This document shows, piece by piece, positions 19,718 through 27,983 of a stretch of DNA of 62,646 nucleotides. Source of the stretch: Bacteroides sp. (GTDB lineage: Bacteria > Bacteroidota > Bacteroidia > Bacteroidales > Bacteroidaceae); assembly GCA_021202275.1 (NCBI GenBank), contig JAJQDI010000022.1:1-62646 (forward strand), in the 5' to 3' direction. The translations under genes and the position numbers were made by a program. How positions within the stretch are numbered: position 1 is the first letter of the stretch; every line of letters starts with the position of its first letter. The notes under the pieces are model-generated. The model was not told where the DNA came from and made no database searches. It saw only the letters and a program-made list of their open reading frames with translations.

Positions 19718-20473
19718 ATGATGGAAGAAACCCTAGAAAAACAAGGAGACAAAACCGTGCTGCGGTGTCTTGTGGTAGATGATGAACCGGTAACCAGGGA
19801 GGGTATCGCGGATTTTATAGCGAAAGTTGAATTTCTGGAACAGGTGGGAGAGTGTTCATCGGCTTTGGAAGCAATGGAGTATGTAAATAAGGGAACAATA
19901 GACCTGATGTTCCTGGACATTAATATGCCTTACCTCTCCGGCATGGACTTTCTGGAATCGCTGGATCATCCTCCGCTCACCATTTTTACCACTGCCTATT
20001 CCGAATATGCACTGGATGGCTATCGCTTACAGGTGGTGGATTATCTGATGAAGCCGATCGCATTCAAACGCTTCTATCAGGCAGCAGTTAATGCGTTACA
20101 GCTATTCAAACTGCGCCATCCTGTGGAGAAGAGTGGCAACGGGCAGCAGGATCATATGTATATCCGCCAGGGAGATTCTTTTGAGAAAATATACTGGCCG
20201 GATATTTTATATCTTGAGAGTATGCAGAATTATGTGAAGCTGCATTTCCGGGAAGATAAGAAAGTGATCCATCAAACGCTATCTTCACTGGAAAAGATGC
20301 TACCCAAAGAGCAGTTTTTCAGGATCCATAAATCGTTTCTGATCAATGTGTCACACATTGATTCCATTATGGGTGGACGAGTATATGTAAGTGGGGTTGA
20401 ACTGCCGCTTTCCCGTCACCGGAAAGAGGAACTTCTGAACCAGGTAGTTTATAAGAATCTGATCAGTAAGTAA
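19718..20473 (+). CDS. LytTR response regulator
   Basis: 251 aa, usual length. The receiver domain covers residues about 15-130 with DDE at 21-23, phospho-acceptor D67 in LDINMP, and the conserved Lys in YLMKPI. The C-terminal LytTR DNA-binding domain covers about 145-245, with YIRQGDSFEKI, ILYLESMQNYVKLH and RIHKSFLINVSHI. It is cotranscribed with the kinase and is probably its partner. A shared motif at 18597 and 22484 may be its operator (inference). Confidence 0.9.
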   Translation: MMEETLEKQGDKTVLRCLVVDDEPVTREGIADFIAKVEFLEQVGECSSALEAMEYVNKGTIDLMFLDINMPYLSGMDFLESLDHPPLTIFTTAYSEYALDGYRLQVVDYLMKPIAFKRFYQAAVNALQLFKLRHPVEKSGNGQQDHMYIRQGDSFEKIYWPDILYLESMQNYVKLHFREDKKVIHQTLSSLEKMLPKEQFFRIHKSFLINVSHIDSIMGGRVYVSGVELPLSRHRKEELLNQVVYKNLISK

Positions 20474-20564
20474 AGATAAGAGACTGTCTCTATTAGTCCC
20501 TTATCTTCTGATGAATCCTTGATTTTCTATCCGAAAACCTCCTCCGTTCTCTATCGCGGGATAT

Positions 20565-20605
20565 ACGATGTATCTGTAGCGCTATAAGCACTACAGATAC
20601 ATCGT
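20565..20605. terminator. 15-bp hairpin after the LytTR gene
   Basis: Perfect 15-bp inverted repeat (20565-20579 with 20591-20605) around an 11-base loop that itself contains GCGCTA. It lies between convergent genes. No T run follows directly, so the terminator call is moderate. Confidence 0.5.
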
Positions 20606-20608
20606 GAA

Positions 20609-20662
20609 CAGGATACTTGGTACATGGAACATCCTATAAACAGGATACCCGGTAAATGGAAC
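20609..20662 (+). repeat. Imperfect 22-bp direct repeat
   Basis: Two copies (20609-20630 and 20641-20662) with 3 mismatches, 32 bp apart, i.e. about three helical turns. They sit immediately after the hairpin at 20565-20605, between the 3' ends of the LytTR gene and the DUF6268 gene. Confidence 0.6.
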
Positions 20663-20753
20663 TACGTTGTACATAGAAATGTTTGTGGAATAATCATCGC
20701 AGGCTTACCCAGGGTAGGTATATACACCGGAGCGAGCTACTTACGGATCCTCT

Positions 20754-21656
20754 CTAAAATCCCCATCTATAACCCACCTGAACATACACAGAGGGTTGGA
20801 AACCGGGATCATACTCTCTTCCGAACCATTTGAAATAATCTTTAACGCTTCTGTTGATCACACAGGCGGTTCTGTTCCACAGCCCACCCCCGGTCAATTG
20901 TATGGAAGATGACCTGCTGAGCCGGAAATCAGCCTGTAAACCCGACTTCATCGATACCGAACCGAAGATCTTTGATTTTCCGTCTACCTCCGTTACTGCC
21001 GACAGACCATCGACCTCAAGCCCGATCAGCCTTAGCCTGAACCAGTCGTTGAAAGCAATTGCTGCTGATACTTCGGCGGCTTCCAGCATTTCTACCTTTA
21101 CCTGGTATTTGCCGTCAATGTGCCAGTTCAGATATACCATCGGCAGGCCCAGGGGAACACCGTAGCTATTGCTTACGCCAACTCCGGCACCCACATCCAG
21201 GTTGGCCGACATACGGTATATGAAAACGATCCCTCCGCTACCCAGTATGCTTTTGGCTTTGATGTGGGAAGGATCGGAGTAAATACCGCCACCCAGTACG
21301 GCAAGCATAGACCATTTTCGGCCCATGGGACGTAAATGGCTCAGGCTTAACGTGGTATTAACCACCTTATCCGGGTGCATAGAAGTGGGAATGTTCTTGT
21401 TTGTGTACATGGCGTAAGTGGCATCCAGCGATACCGCCCACATCTTTATACGGTTGTTTTCATCTTGTGTAAAGGATAAAGGCAGACTGAACCCTCCGTT
21501 CACCTTAAACATATCTCCCGAACCTCCTGTTTTCTGATTGTTCTCGTCTTTGAAAGAAGAGGAAGATACGTATTCGGACTTCAGGTAAACCTGTGCCTGA
21601 CTCTCTATGGTGAAAACACATCCGAACAGAGTGAAAATAATGGCTACGAATTTCAT
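20754..21656 (-). CDS. DUF6268-like outer-membrane protein
   Basis: 300 aa. A signal peptide ends SQAQ (about 22). The rest alternates polar and hydrophobic residues in short strands with many Gly and aromatic residues, and ends YVQVGYRWGF with the terminal Phe of outer-membrane barrels. The pattern (VSLDATYAMY, LAVLGGGIYSDP, VGAGVGVSNSYGVPLGLPMVYLNW) fits the DUF6268 group of Bacteroidetes. The function is unknown. It lies beside the LytS/LytTR pair and may be under its control. Confidence 0.65.
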   Translation of the reverse strand: MKFVAIIFTLFGCVFTIESQAQVYLKSEYVSSSSFKDENNQKTGGSGDMFKVNGGFSLPLSFTQDENNRIKMWAVSLDATYAMYTNKNIPTSMHPDKVVNTTLSLSHLRPMGRKWSMLAVLGGGIYSDPSHIKAKSILGSGGIVFIYRMSANLDVGAGVGVSNSYGVPLGLPMVYLNWHIDGKYQVKVEMLEAAEVSAAIAFNDWFRLRLIGLEVDGLSAVTEVDGKSKIFGSVSMKSGLQADFRLSRSSSIQLTGGGLWNRTACVINRSVKDYFKWFGREYDPGFQPSVYVQVGYRWGF

Positions 21657-21750
21657 TTGATTTTTTTTATGTTCTGTCAGTAACTATCAGCAAGCATCCT
21701 GGGTCGGACACCTCTGTTTGATGACAAGTCGTTTACTTAGGATCACGTGT

Positions 21751-21787
21751 AAAAAGAGAAGCCCCAACACTCCGGGCGGGGCTTCTC
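21751..21787 (-). terminator. Intrinsic terminator of the PorT-like gene
   Basis: 10-bp stem (21756-21765 with 21778-21787), GC-rich, followed on the minus strand by a run of five T. It lies 20 bases after the stop of the PorT-like gene. Confidence 0.75.
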
Positions 21788-21806
21788 CCTGTTAGCCGGT
21801 TCCGTT

Positions 21807-22412
21807 TCAGAACTTATATCCGACTGTGAAATAGGGATTTCTGTTCCTGATCTTAGTCCCTTTGGCATTGCTTATATTGGCCAGGCCAAACTCATATCCG
21901 GCATGGATCGCAATGTTACCTATCTCTATTCCGGCACCCCCCATCAGACCATAATCGACCCGTTTCAGCTGGTTATTACCAAACACAGATTGCTTATTTC
22001 CCTCCGATCTGGCTTTGCCACCGATACCATACGCCAGATACGGCCCTGCATGGACAACCAACCGCGTATGGGAAGCTACGTCGAATTTGTACCCGATATG
22101 TACGGGAAGTTGCAGGTACATCGGATTATACTTTATATCCGAAGCTGATTTTGGACTGCACTTTGCCCCTTTGGTCTGTAAGTCCAATCCGGTCAGAAGA
22201 AAGAGGTTGTTTGTCAAGGCTACATCCGCCGTTATACCCACCTGATACCGTAGTACCGATTTGGTATGTTTCATATCTCCGCCAAATGTCGATAGGTTGG
22301 TTCCGGCTTTTATACCCCAGGTTACCGGTTTTTCCTGGGCATTTACTTCATTTGAAAACACAGAGATCAAAGCGACAATCGCTGCTAAAACGGATAATTT
22401 TGTCTTGTTCAT
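21807..22412 (-). CDS. PorT-like outer-membrane beta-barrel protein
   Basis: 201 aa from the ATG at 22410-22412 (MNKTKLS); an upstream in-frame ATG at 22421 is also possible. The signal peptide ends VNAQ. WGIKAGTNLSTFGGD is the usual first strand of the porin_OmpL / PorT-like eight-stranded barrels (PF13568), and the protein ends NPYFTVGYKF. Short barrels of this type in Bacteroidetes are of varied, mostly unknown function. It is divergent from the membrane protein at 22693, and three phased TGAC-type half-sites lie between them. Confidence 0.75.
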   Translation of the reverse strand: MNKTKLSVLAAIVALISVFSNEVNAQEKPVTWGIKAGTNLSTFGGDMKHTKSVLRYQVGITADVALTNNLFLLTGLDLQTKGAKCSPKSASDIKYNPMYLQLPVHIGYKFDVASHTRLVVHAGPYLAYGIGGKARSEGNKQSVFGNNQLKRVDYGLMGGAGIEIGNIAIHAGYEFGLANISNAKGTKIRNRNPYFTVGYKF

Positions 22413-22692
22413 AATGTACATATTTTAGTTATTTATACTGTTACAGTACAAATATCCAACAGTCGGGACAAGTGAACAAAATTATTTGACGAGAGGGTAT
22501 CCGGTTGTGACAACCGGAAGTTTGAAGAGACCGGAGTGTTTTTCTTTTCTTACGCACACATATCTCGCTCCTTTAGGAGACCCTTTTTAAACTATCTCTT
22601 CCTACATGGCTGGTCTCACCCGGATGCGCAGGGCACCTCCCTCAAGCCGCAGATAAACATCCATCCCCTCTTTCCTGTTATAATAAGGTAAT
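22413..22692. other. Divergent regulatory region, PorT-like to membrane protein
   Basis: Contains the phased half-sites (22464-22513), an 8-bp dyad CCGGTTGT-G-ACAACCGG at 22501-22517, and a near -7 box for the PorT-like gene on the minus strand (GATATTTG, 22449-22456). Confidence 0.4.
22464..22513 (+). promoter_or_regulatory. Candidate LytTR operator, three half-sites
   Basis: GGAC at 22466, TGAC at 22487 and TGAC at 22508 are each 21 bp apart. The last two are inside ATTTGAC-N14-TTGTGACAA, identical in both blocks and in spacing to the element upstream of lytS. This suggests the LytTR regulator controls one or both of the flanking divergent genes. Confidence 0.5.
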
Positions 22693-23730
22693 ATGTACAT
22701 AAATAAGATAACTATGGAAGAAATCAATGTAATTAATCAGGTAGGAACCCCACGCCGTGTATCGTGGGGTAGTATTATAGGAGGACTGGTAGCCGTACTG
22801 GCCATCTCCTTTCTGTTATCCCTCATAGGCACAGCCATCGGACTGTTTATGTTTGACCCGACTGACCGGGGAGAGGTATTCGACGGTATAGGAACTGCTG
22901 TCGGCATATGGACCGTTCTCTCCCTGCTCATCAGCCTGGCAGCCGGTGGGTTCGTAGCGGGTAAGCTCGCCGCCCGCGACGGGATCATCCACGGATTCCT
23001 GACCTGGGCATCTTCACTGCTCGTAGCCATCCTGCTGGGAGGAATGCTCTTGTCATCCGCCACCAAAATGGCAGGCAACCTGCTGGGATCGGTATCCGCA
23101 CTGACAGGCAACATCCTTTCAGGAGTAGGCTCGGCAGTTTCCGACGGAGCCTCCGGAGTAGCTTCGCTGTTTGACGGCATCGACCTGGATACTAACCCGA
23201 CAGAGGTGCGGCAGGACATACGGCAGACCCTACGCCAGACAGGAGTAAAAGAGTTTCAGCCCGGCTACATCGACAATCAGCTTTCGGCCGTGCGTTCCGA
23301 CCTTGAACGAAGTGTCAAACAACTGGCTGCCAACCCACAGCAGGCCGACCGCATCATCGACGGATTTGGCAACCGGTTGCAGAATCGCATAGATAATTAC
23401 GCTTCGGACATTGACCGGGAAAAAGTGGTGACAGCCATTACCAACTCTACTCACCTTTCACGCGCGGAAGCCGAAAACACGGTAGACCAGTATATGCAAC
23501 TGCTGGATCAGGGCCGTGAAAAACTGAACGAACTGCAGACCACCCTCCGGAATGCCCGTCAGGACTGGGAACAAATGAAAGCCGAAGCTCGCCAAAAATC
23601 AGAAGAAGTAGCCAACAAAGCGGCATGGACCTCCATCTGGTCATTTCTTGCCTTGCTCGCAGGTGCTGTTGTAACTGCCTTTGCTGCCCGCTACGGAGCA
23701 GACAAAACCAAAGAAGGCTACGAAGTATAA
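22693..23730 (+). CDS. Membrane protein with amphipathic coil region
   Basis: 345 aa. Two or three hydrophobic segments lie in the N-terminal third (IIGGLVAVLAISFLLSLIG; VLSLLISLAAGGFVAGKLAA; SLLVAILLGGMLLSS). A long charged helical region (about 170-310) with coiled-coil character follows, then a final membrane helix (SFLALLAGAVVTAFAARYG). No catalytic motif is visible. The N-terminal part resembles bacterial YrzE-like membrane proteins. AAGG sits five bases before the ATG at 22693; a second ATG at 22714 is possible. It may belong to the LytTR regulon. Confidence 0.6.
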   Translation: MYINKITMEEINVINQVGTPRRVSWGSIIGGLVAVLAISFLLSLIGTAIGLFMFDPTDRGEVFDGIGTAVGIWTVLSLLISLAAGGFVAGKLAARDGIIHGFLTWASSLLVAILLGGMLLSSATKMAGNLLGSVSALTGNILSGVGSAVSDGASGVASLFDGIDLDTNPTEVRQDIRQTLRQTGVKEFQPGYIDNQLSAVRSDLERSVKQLAANPQQADRIIDGFGNRLQNRIDNYASDIDREKVVTAITNSTHLSRAEAENTVDQYMQLLDQGREKLNELQTTLRNARQDWEQMKAEARQKSEEVANKAAWTSIWSFLALLAGAVVTAFAARYGADKTKEGYEV

Positions 23731-24518
23731 CAACAACTCTGTTCCTGTTGATATATATAACAACAGTTTTTTACCTATGGATGATCCTGTACATGAAATA
23801 CAGGATCATCCATATTTCGTTTCGTGTAAATGACCCGACTCTCATTGTGACAATGCAGAGGATCATCCGGATGACCGACAGTACCCCCATCCCGGGAATC
23901 AAGTGTAGAAGAACAGAAGATATAGATAAAGTATATACATGGTGAGATCCACATAAAACAAAAAGAAGTCATTTTATTTAAGATAACTTCCTCAATTTTT
24001 GTGTGTTGGCAGAGTCGAACCTCCAATCGTTCCGATTGTATCGGAATGCCCTGAAACGACTGCTCAATGAGAATAACCAGCAATAATCCTACTATAATCA
24101 GGCATTCTTGCCATTTCCTGATTCTATTTTGTTTTATTAATCCGATTGTTTGAATGGCTGCCCCAACAGGAAGGAGGGGAAGAAAATATACGACCCATAA
24201 AAGCCCGGATCTATTTACTACTACATCCAAATAAGGTATAAAAGACTGAAATTGGTTTTCAGGAATTGTGTCGAAAACAGACATGACGAGACACAACGCC
24301 CCTTTATCAACCGCTAAAATATTCTTTTTGGTAATAACGAGTCATCCAAAGAATAAAGCCTGAAATGCAGCGATGAATGGTACTATTTGGAACAGATTGT
24401 TTATGCAAATATCATCAAGATGATCTATAAATACTTTAAATTTCTGAGAATGAAATCATTCTATCCCCATGTCTGTCATAGACAGATGGCCAGGTAAATA
24501 AGTACTTTTTCCGTTTTT
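23731..24518. other. Gene-poor stretch with decayed sequence
   Basis: 788 bases. Apart from the hairpin at 23777-23813, a 173-codon minus ORF (23775-24296) holds one or two hydrophobic segments (WVVYFLPLLPVGAAIQTIGL, ECLIIVGLLLVILIEQ), but it starts with TTG and its last 50 codons run through the hairpin. It looks like a membrane-gene remnant more than an intact gene. Confidence 0.4.
23777..23813. terminator. Strong hairpin after the membrane-protein gene
   Basis: Perfect 15-bp stem (23777-23791 with 23799-23813), 7-base loop, 46 bases after the stop at 23730. Only a short T-rich tail follows. Confidence 0.6.
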
Positions 24519-24953
24519 TCATTCTAATTCCTTTTTTGCGAACTCTACATATTCAATCATTGTTCCGTCACAATGTTTGACTGTCATATTCTTTCCGGTG
24601 GGCACCTCTTTAATGTCTCTGATCATCACACTCCCCTTTTCAATTAAATAGTTTTTGAATTCTTCTATGGAATTGACGATGAAAGTTGCTTTTGTTTCCC
24701 TGAAAGGTTTTAATGCCTCTTCGGAACCTGCCAGAATAAGAACATTTCCTACCTGTGCTATCTCAAGCCCTGTTTCTTCATATTGAAATCGTAAACTACA
24801 TTTTGTCGATAATAAGTTTTCGTATAGCTGGATTGATTCCTCTATTTCCTGAACATAGAAGCGACTTAAAACTTCCAGTACTTTCATTTCTGTTTTATTT
24901 TGTGCAAAGGTAGAAGTCATAAAAAAGAATAAAGATATTGCGATTAACCTCAT
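24519..24953 (-). CDS. VOC-family (glyoxalase-like) protein
   Basis: 144 aa. From residue 23 on (MKVLEVLSRFYVQEIEESIQ) it is a single betaalphabetabetabeta-type VOC domain: SIQLYENLLSTKC, LEIAQVGNVLILAGS, TMIEYVEF. Such proteins bind a metal and act on small electrophiles or confer resistance, but the ligand here cannot be told. Start choice is uncertain: the first 18 residues look like a Sec signal peptide (ending TFAQ), whereas the domain alone would start at 24887, where a -7 box TACCTTTG (24905-24912) lies 17 bases upstream. I list the longer form. Confidence 0.7.
   Translation of the reverse strand: MRLIAISLFFFMTSTFAQNKTEMKVLEVLSRFYVQEIEESIQLYENLLSTKCSLRFQYEETGLEIAQVGNVLILAGSEEALKPFRETKATFIVNSIEEFKNYLIEKGSVMIRDIKEVPTGKNMTVKHCDGTMIEYVEFAKKELE
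24905..24912 (-). promoter_or_regulatory. -7 box TACCTTTG inside the VOC 5' end
   Basis: Exact TAnnTTTG match on the minus strand, 17 bases before the in-frame ATG at 24887. If used, it would make the short, non-secreted form of the VOC protein. Confidence 0.35.
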
Positions 24954-24986
24954 TGGCGTTTATTTAATATAACCATATATAATTAT

Positions 24987-25002
24987 TACATTTGCAAATG
25001 TA
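24987..25002. promoter_or_regulatory. Palindromic two-way -7 box
   Basis: TACATTTGCAAATGTA is a perfect 16-bp palindrome. Each half is an exact TAnnTTTG box, one on each strand. It lies between the VOC gene (minus) and the HAD gene (plus), so it could start transcription both ways or bind a dimeric repressor. Confidence 0.45.
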
Positions 25003-25235
25003 TGTATTTAATTTACGACAGGAAATACTGATAAGAGGAATTTAATTTCCGTATTAAACGATGAAGTTTTTAGACAGGAGTTCCCGGATAAATAGTATGG
25101 TTGCCATAGAGACATGCATAACTACGAATTCCACCCTCCTTGAAACGGCTAATGATGGGTGGGCTTTGATAGCCGATAAAAGAGGTTTTTGTGCACAACA
25201 GACACATACCATCCTACTTATTCAAGATAAACTTA

Positions 25236-25243
25236 TAATTTTG
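25236..25243 (+). promoter_or_regulatory. -7 box TAATTTTG of the HAD gene
   Basis: Exact TAnnTTTG match 17 bases before the start codon at 25261. Confidence 0.5.
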
Positions 25244-25260
25244 ACATCCAGAAACAGAAT

Positions 25261-26064
25261 ATGAAATCTTATATCTTCCCACCAAACATATCAAAGGTAA
25301 TTTGTTCGGATTTAGATGAAACCTTTATGCCTTTCAGTGAGATTGAAAAAGCAAACAGCGGAATAAATGAATTGGAAAAATTCCTGTCGGAAAACATTGT
25401 GGATCAGTCGATGATTTTCGGACTGATAACCGGAAGTAATTTAACTGCCACTCTCCGGAAAATAAACGGTTATGCAAACTATTATCCTCATTTTATTGCA
25501 AGTAGTTTAGGTACTGAATTTCATTGGGTCCGAAATAATGAAATTATTGAGTCTGAAAAATGGGTCCAACTTATTGAAGACTCTGGCTTTAAAAAAGAAA
25601 ACATCTCAACTGTTCTTCATATTCTTTCTAATCAAGGCATAGAATTAATCTCAGAACCGGAAGATTATCAAGGAAAATACAAAGCAACGTTATACTACCA
25701 CATTCAAAACAATATGGAACATGACTTCAACTTCATCCGGCAAACGGCATTAGATTTCCACATGAAAGTCCTTTTCAATAAATGTAACCCCGCAACCGGT
25801 GACCCGGAAAATTCTTACGATATTGAATTCCTACCCCTGTGCTGCGGAAAGGGAGAAGTAATTGACTTTCTCAAAAAAGAACTAAATCTATCATCAGATA
25901 GTTTCTATTGCTTTGGAGACAGCTTTAACGACTTCTCCATGTTTGCTCAGACAAAACATGCTTATCTGGTGGCAAACGCTGATCCTGAAGCCATAAAGAA
26001 TCATCCGCACGTATTAGAAAAAAATATTGTAGGGGTATCAAAGAAAAAATGCAAGAACTTATAG
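25261..26064 (+). CDS. HAD phosphatase resembling kanosamine-6-P phosphatase
   Basis: 267 aa, cytoplasmic. Class IIB HAD fold: motif I DLDET at residues 17-21 (nucleophile D17, acid D19), motif II near LITGS, and motif IV GDSFND near the C-terminus. The stretches YYPHFIASSLGTE, NKCNPATGDPENSYDIEFLP and CFGDSFNDFSMF closely resemble Bacillus NtdB, the kanosamine-6-phosphate phosphatase of the sucrose-phosphatase-like branch. No NtdA or NtdC partner is in the window, so the true substrate may be another sugar phosphate. It is more AT-rich than its neighbours, which suggests transfer. Confidence 0.7.
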   Translation: MKSYIFPPNISKVICSDLDETFMPFSEIEKANSGINELEKFLSENIVDQSMIFGLITGSNLTATLRKINGYANYYPHFIASSLGTEFHWVRNNEIIESEKWVQLIEDSGFKKENISTVLHILSNQGIELISEPEDYQGKYKATLYYHIQNNMEHDFNFIRQTALDFHMKVLFNKCNPATGDPENSYDIEFLPLCCGKGEVIDFLKKELNLSSDSFYCFGDSFNDFSMFAQTKHAYLVANADPEAIKNHPHVLEKNIVGVSKKKCKNL

Positions 26065-26129
26065 AAAAGTCTAATCAATAATCGGATTTGTCATAAATCG
26101 TTCACATGTATTATTCATATTCTACCTGG

Positions 26130-26632
26130 TTATATGACGTGGGGTTTGTTTAAACCATACCCCGGCATTACTGATATAAACAGGAACATTACAGATATAA
26201 TAATTACCTGATCCTATCCATTTATCAGAACAAGAGGAATTGTGCCAAATACTCCCATAAAACCACAACCTACTACTGTTTTTCGTTTGCGTATAATTCC
26301 GGTAATTGTCGTTTCAATTCCCATACGTAGAGATATCAGGGCAAACAAAGGAAACCCGTAAAAATATCGACCTATACAAATTCATATAGTAGTCCATCCA
26401 AATAAAGACCAAATGTGATTTATTAATTTTTCTGTGGATGATGTTGTGAAAGCCTTGTTCTTTAGTCTGACGATTAAATGGGCAGATACCGGTACTCCCA
26501 CATACAAGAAATAAAATAAATTATGTTGATTGTACTTTAAAAACCTGCATACATAAGCAGAGAAAAGAACAGAACCGAATATCCCCATGCAGGAAATGCA
26601 TTACCTGTATATTTATATCCAGTTTGTTCCAT
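26130..26632 (-). pseudogene. Decayed integral membrane protein gene
   Basis: Starting at ATG 26630-26632, eight bases after the flavoprotein stop, the minus strand encodes MEQTGYKYTGNAFPAWGYSV and a hydrophobic segment. It then shifts frame near 26535-26550 and continues through 26382. After an in-frame TGA there, the same frame goes on with a further membrane helix pair (GFPLFALISLRMGIETTITG; VVGCGFMGVFGTIPLVLING), a TAG near 26220, and finally VIIISVMFLFISVMPGYGL before TAA at 26130-26132. One frameshift and two stops make it a pseudogene of a small multi-spanning protein. It was probably the last gene of the TetR-controlled unit. Confidence 0.7.
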
Positions 26633-26637
26633 ATCTA

Positions 26638-27312
26638 TTATACGATTCTTAGTTTCACCCATCTTTCAAGAACTGCTTTATATTGTTTAGGCTTTTTAAC
26701 GGCATAAGGTCTTATCACATGTCGTATGGCAAACCAATTAAATAATCTGTCTGTGCATTTCTTACTTTTCTTCTTCTTAATTGAATTGTAGATGTGATGG
26801 GATGCTTTCTCTAACTTTTGTTCTATACCGGGCAAGGTTAAAGGATTAGAGTTAAAAGGAAGTTTAATTTGCAGATTACCCAATATAATACCTCCTGAGA
26901 TTCGGAATAATTTATTGAGAATACTTATCACATCCCTACTTCCTCCTATTTCATAAGTGCAGACAGCATATGTGTATTTGCCGTACAGAGATTGTTCTAA
27001 AACGAAATGTCCCCGATCTATATATTTCTTTAATGTTGCCGGTACATTACTTACATATACGGGCGAACCAATTAGTAAAGCATCTGCTTCGGCCACGTTG
27101 TTGTTTATATCTTCCAGGTTATCTTTTAAATGACATATACCTTTTGCATAACAACTCAGGCATCCCGAACAATCTAACAATGAATAATCGACCAAATCAT
27201 AGTATGTTACAGTAACCTCTTCTTTTTCTTCAAAATTCTCCCGCATCTTTTTCAGAATTTTTGCTGTAGAGCCGTTTTTTCTCGGACTTCCATTGATGAT
27301 CGTAATTTTCAT
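26638..27312 (-). CDS. Flavodoxin-fold NAD(P)H-dependent FMN reductase
   Basis: 224 aa from ATG 27310-27312 (MKITIINGSPRKNGST); the upstream TTG/ATG-like extension is not needed. GSPRKNGST at about 7-15 is the FMN phosphate loop, and SPVYVSNVPATLKKYIDR the second flavin loop. A Cys-rich stretch LDCSGCLSCYAKGICHLKD is typical of the iron-sulfur flavoprotein / NADPH-FMN reductase family. A palindromic operator (27329-27344) lies directly upstream, shared with the TetR gene, so it is probably induced when the TetR ligand is present. Confidence 0.8.
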   Translation of the reverse strand: MKITIINGSPRKNGSTAKILKKMRENFEEKEEVTVTYYDLVDYSLLDCSGCLSCYAKGICHLKDNLEDINNNVAEADALLIGSPVYVSNVPATLKKYIDRGHFVLEQSLYGKYTYAVCTYEIGGSRDVISILNKLFRISGGIILGNLQIKLPFNSNPLTLPGIEQKLEKASHHIYNSIKKKKSKKCTDRLFNWFAIRHVIRPYAVKKPKQYKAVLERWVKLRIV

Positions 27313-27328
27313 ATTTGTTTTATTTTTA

Positions 27329-27344
27329 TTAGTCAAATGACTAA
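27329..27344. promoter_or_regulatory. TetR operator copy 1 (flavoprotein promoter)
   Basis: TTAGTCAAATGACTAA: 7-bp arms TTAGTCA / TGACTAA around AA. It is 17 bases upstream of the flavoprotein start and identical, apart from orientation of the centre, to the site upstream of the TetR gene. Confidence 0.7.
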
Positions 27345-27361
27345 ATGAGAGTAAAAAAAAT

Positions 27362-27979
27362 TTAAGCCTTTATACTGTTGATTATCAAATTACTAACATA
27401 AGCAGCACGATTCCTGATCATGCTGTTAAAGGCAGATTTGGAATCAGGATAAAGAAAATTCAGGAGGAAATTTTTAGCCATGAAAGGAAAAAGGGATAAT
27501 GAAAGTATATCCATGCACAACACTTTCGGGTCTGTTTCTTTAATCAGACCATTATCTGCAGCTGCTTTAACTTCCTTAAAAAACTTCTTGTAATTCGCAT
27601 TTACAGCCTGTTTTCCTGTTTGAGAAGCAATAGCTCTCCACATGAATTCAGAATTAAGAGATAATTCATGCACAACAAAAGATGCCAGTTGTGGATGTTT
27701 AGTAGCTGTGGATATGTAACTCGATACCATCAAGGTTATCTTTTCAAAAAGATGGGTGTCTGATACTAAGGCTTTATTCAACTTTGTGAAAAGCAGCTCA
27801 AGTGCTTCCTGAAAAACGACTTCAAATATTTTATCTTTTGTCTTAAAGTAATAGTGTAGCAATGCCAGATTCACTTCTGCTTTCTTAGCTATATCACGAA
27901 CCGTAGCACCATTATAGCCTTTTTCGTAAAAGACTTCACGGGCTGCATCAATCAATTTTTGTTCTACACTCTTTTCCAT
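27362..27979 (-). CDS. TetR/AcrR-family repressor
   Basis: 205 aa from ATG 27977-27979. The N-terminal HTH is textbook: IDAAREVFYEKGYNGATVRDIAKKAEVNLALLHYYFKTKDKIF (outlined), with recognition helix at about 35-45. The C-terminal domain is helical and likely binds a small ligand and dimerises. Identical palindromes overlap its own -7 box and precede the adjacent flavoprotein gene, so autoregulation and control of the flavoprotein are very likely. It is more AT-rich than the core genes. Confidence 0.88.
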   Translation of the reverse strand: MEKSVEQKLIDAAREVFYEKGYNGATVRDIAKKAEVNLALLHYYFKTKDKIFEVVFQEALELLFTKLNKALVSDTHLFEKITLMVSSYISTATKHPQLASFVVHELSLNSEFMWRAIASQTGKQAVNANYKKFFKEVKAAADNGLIKETDPKVLCMDILSLSLFPFMAKNFLLNFLYPDSKSAFNSMIRNRAAYVSNLIINSIKA

Positions 27980-27983
27980 CAAA

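Noticed and set aside
20609..20662. LytTR operator in the 32-bp direct repeats
   Set aside because: The repeats lack the TGAC core and lie between two gene 3' ends.
23775..24296. Intact 173-aa membrane protein
   Set aside because: It starts from TTG and its 3' part runs through a perfect terminator-like hairpin; decay is more likely.
25061..25264. 67-codon ORF overlapping the HAD start by ATGA
   Set aside because: No recognisable sequence, and a -7 box for the HAD gene lies inside it. The overlap may be chance.
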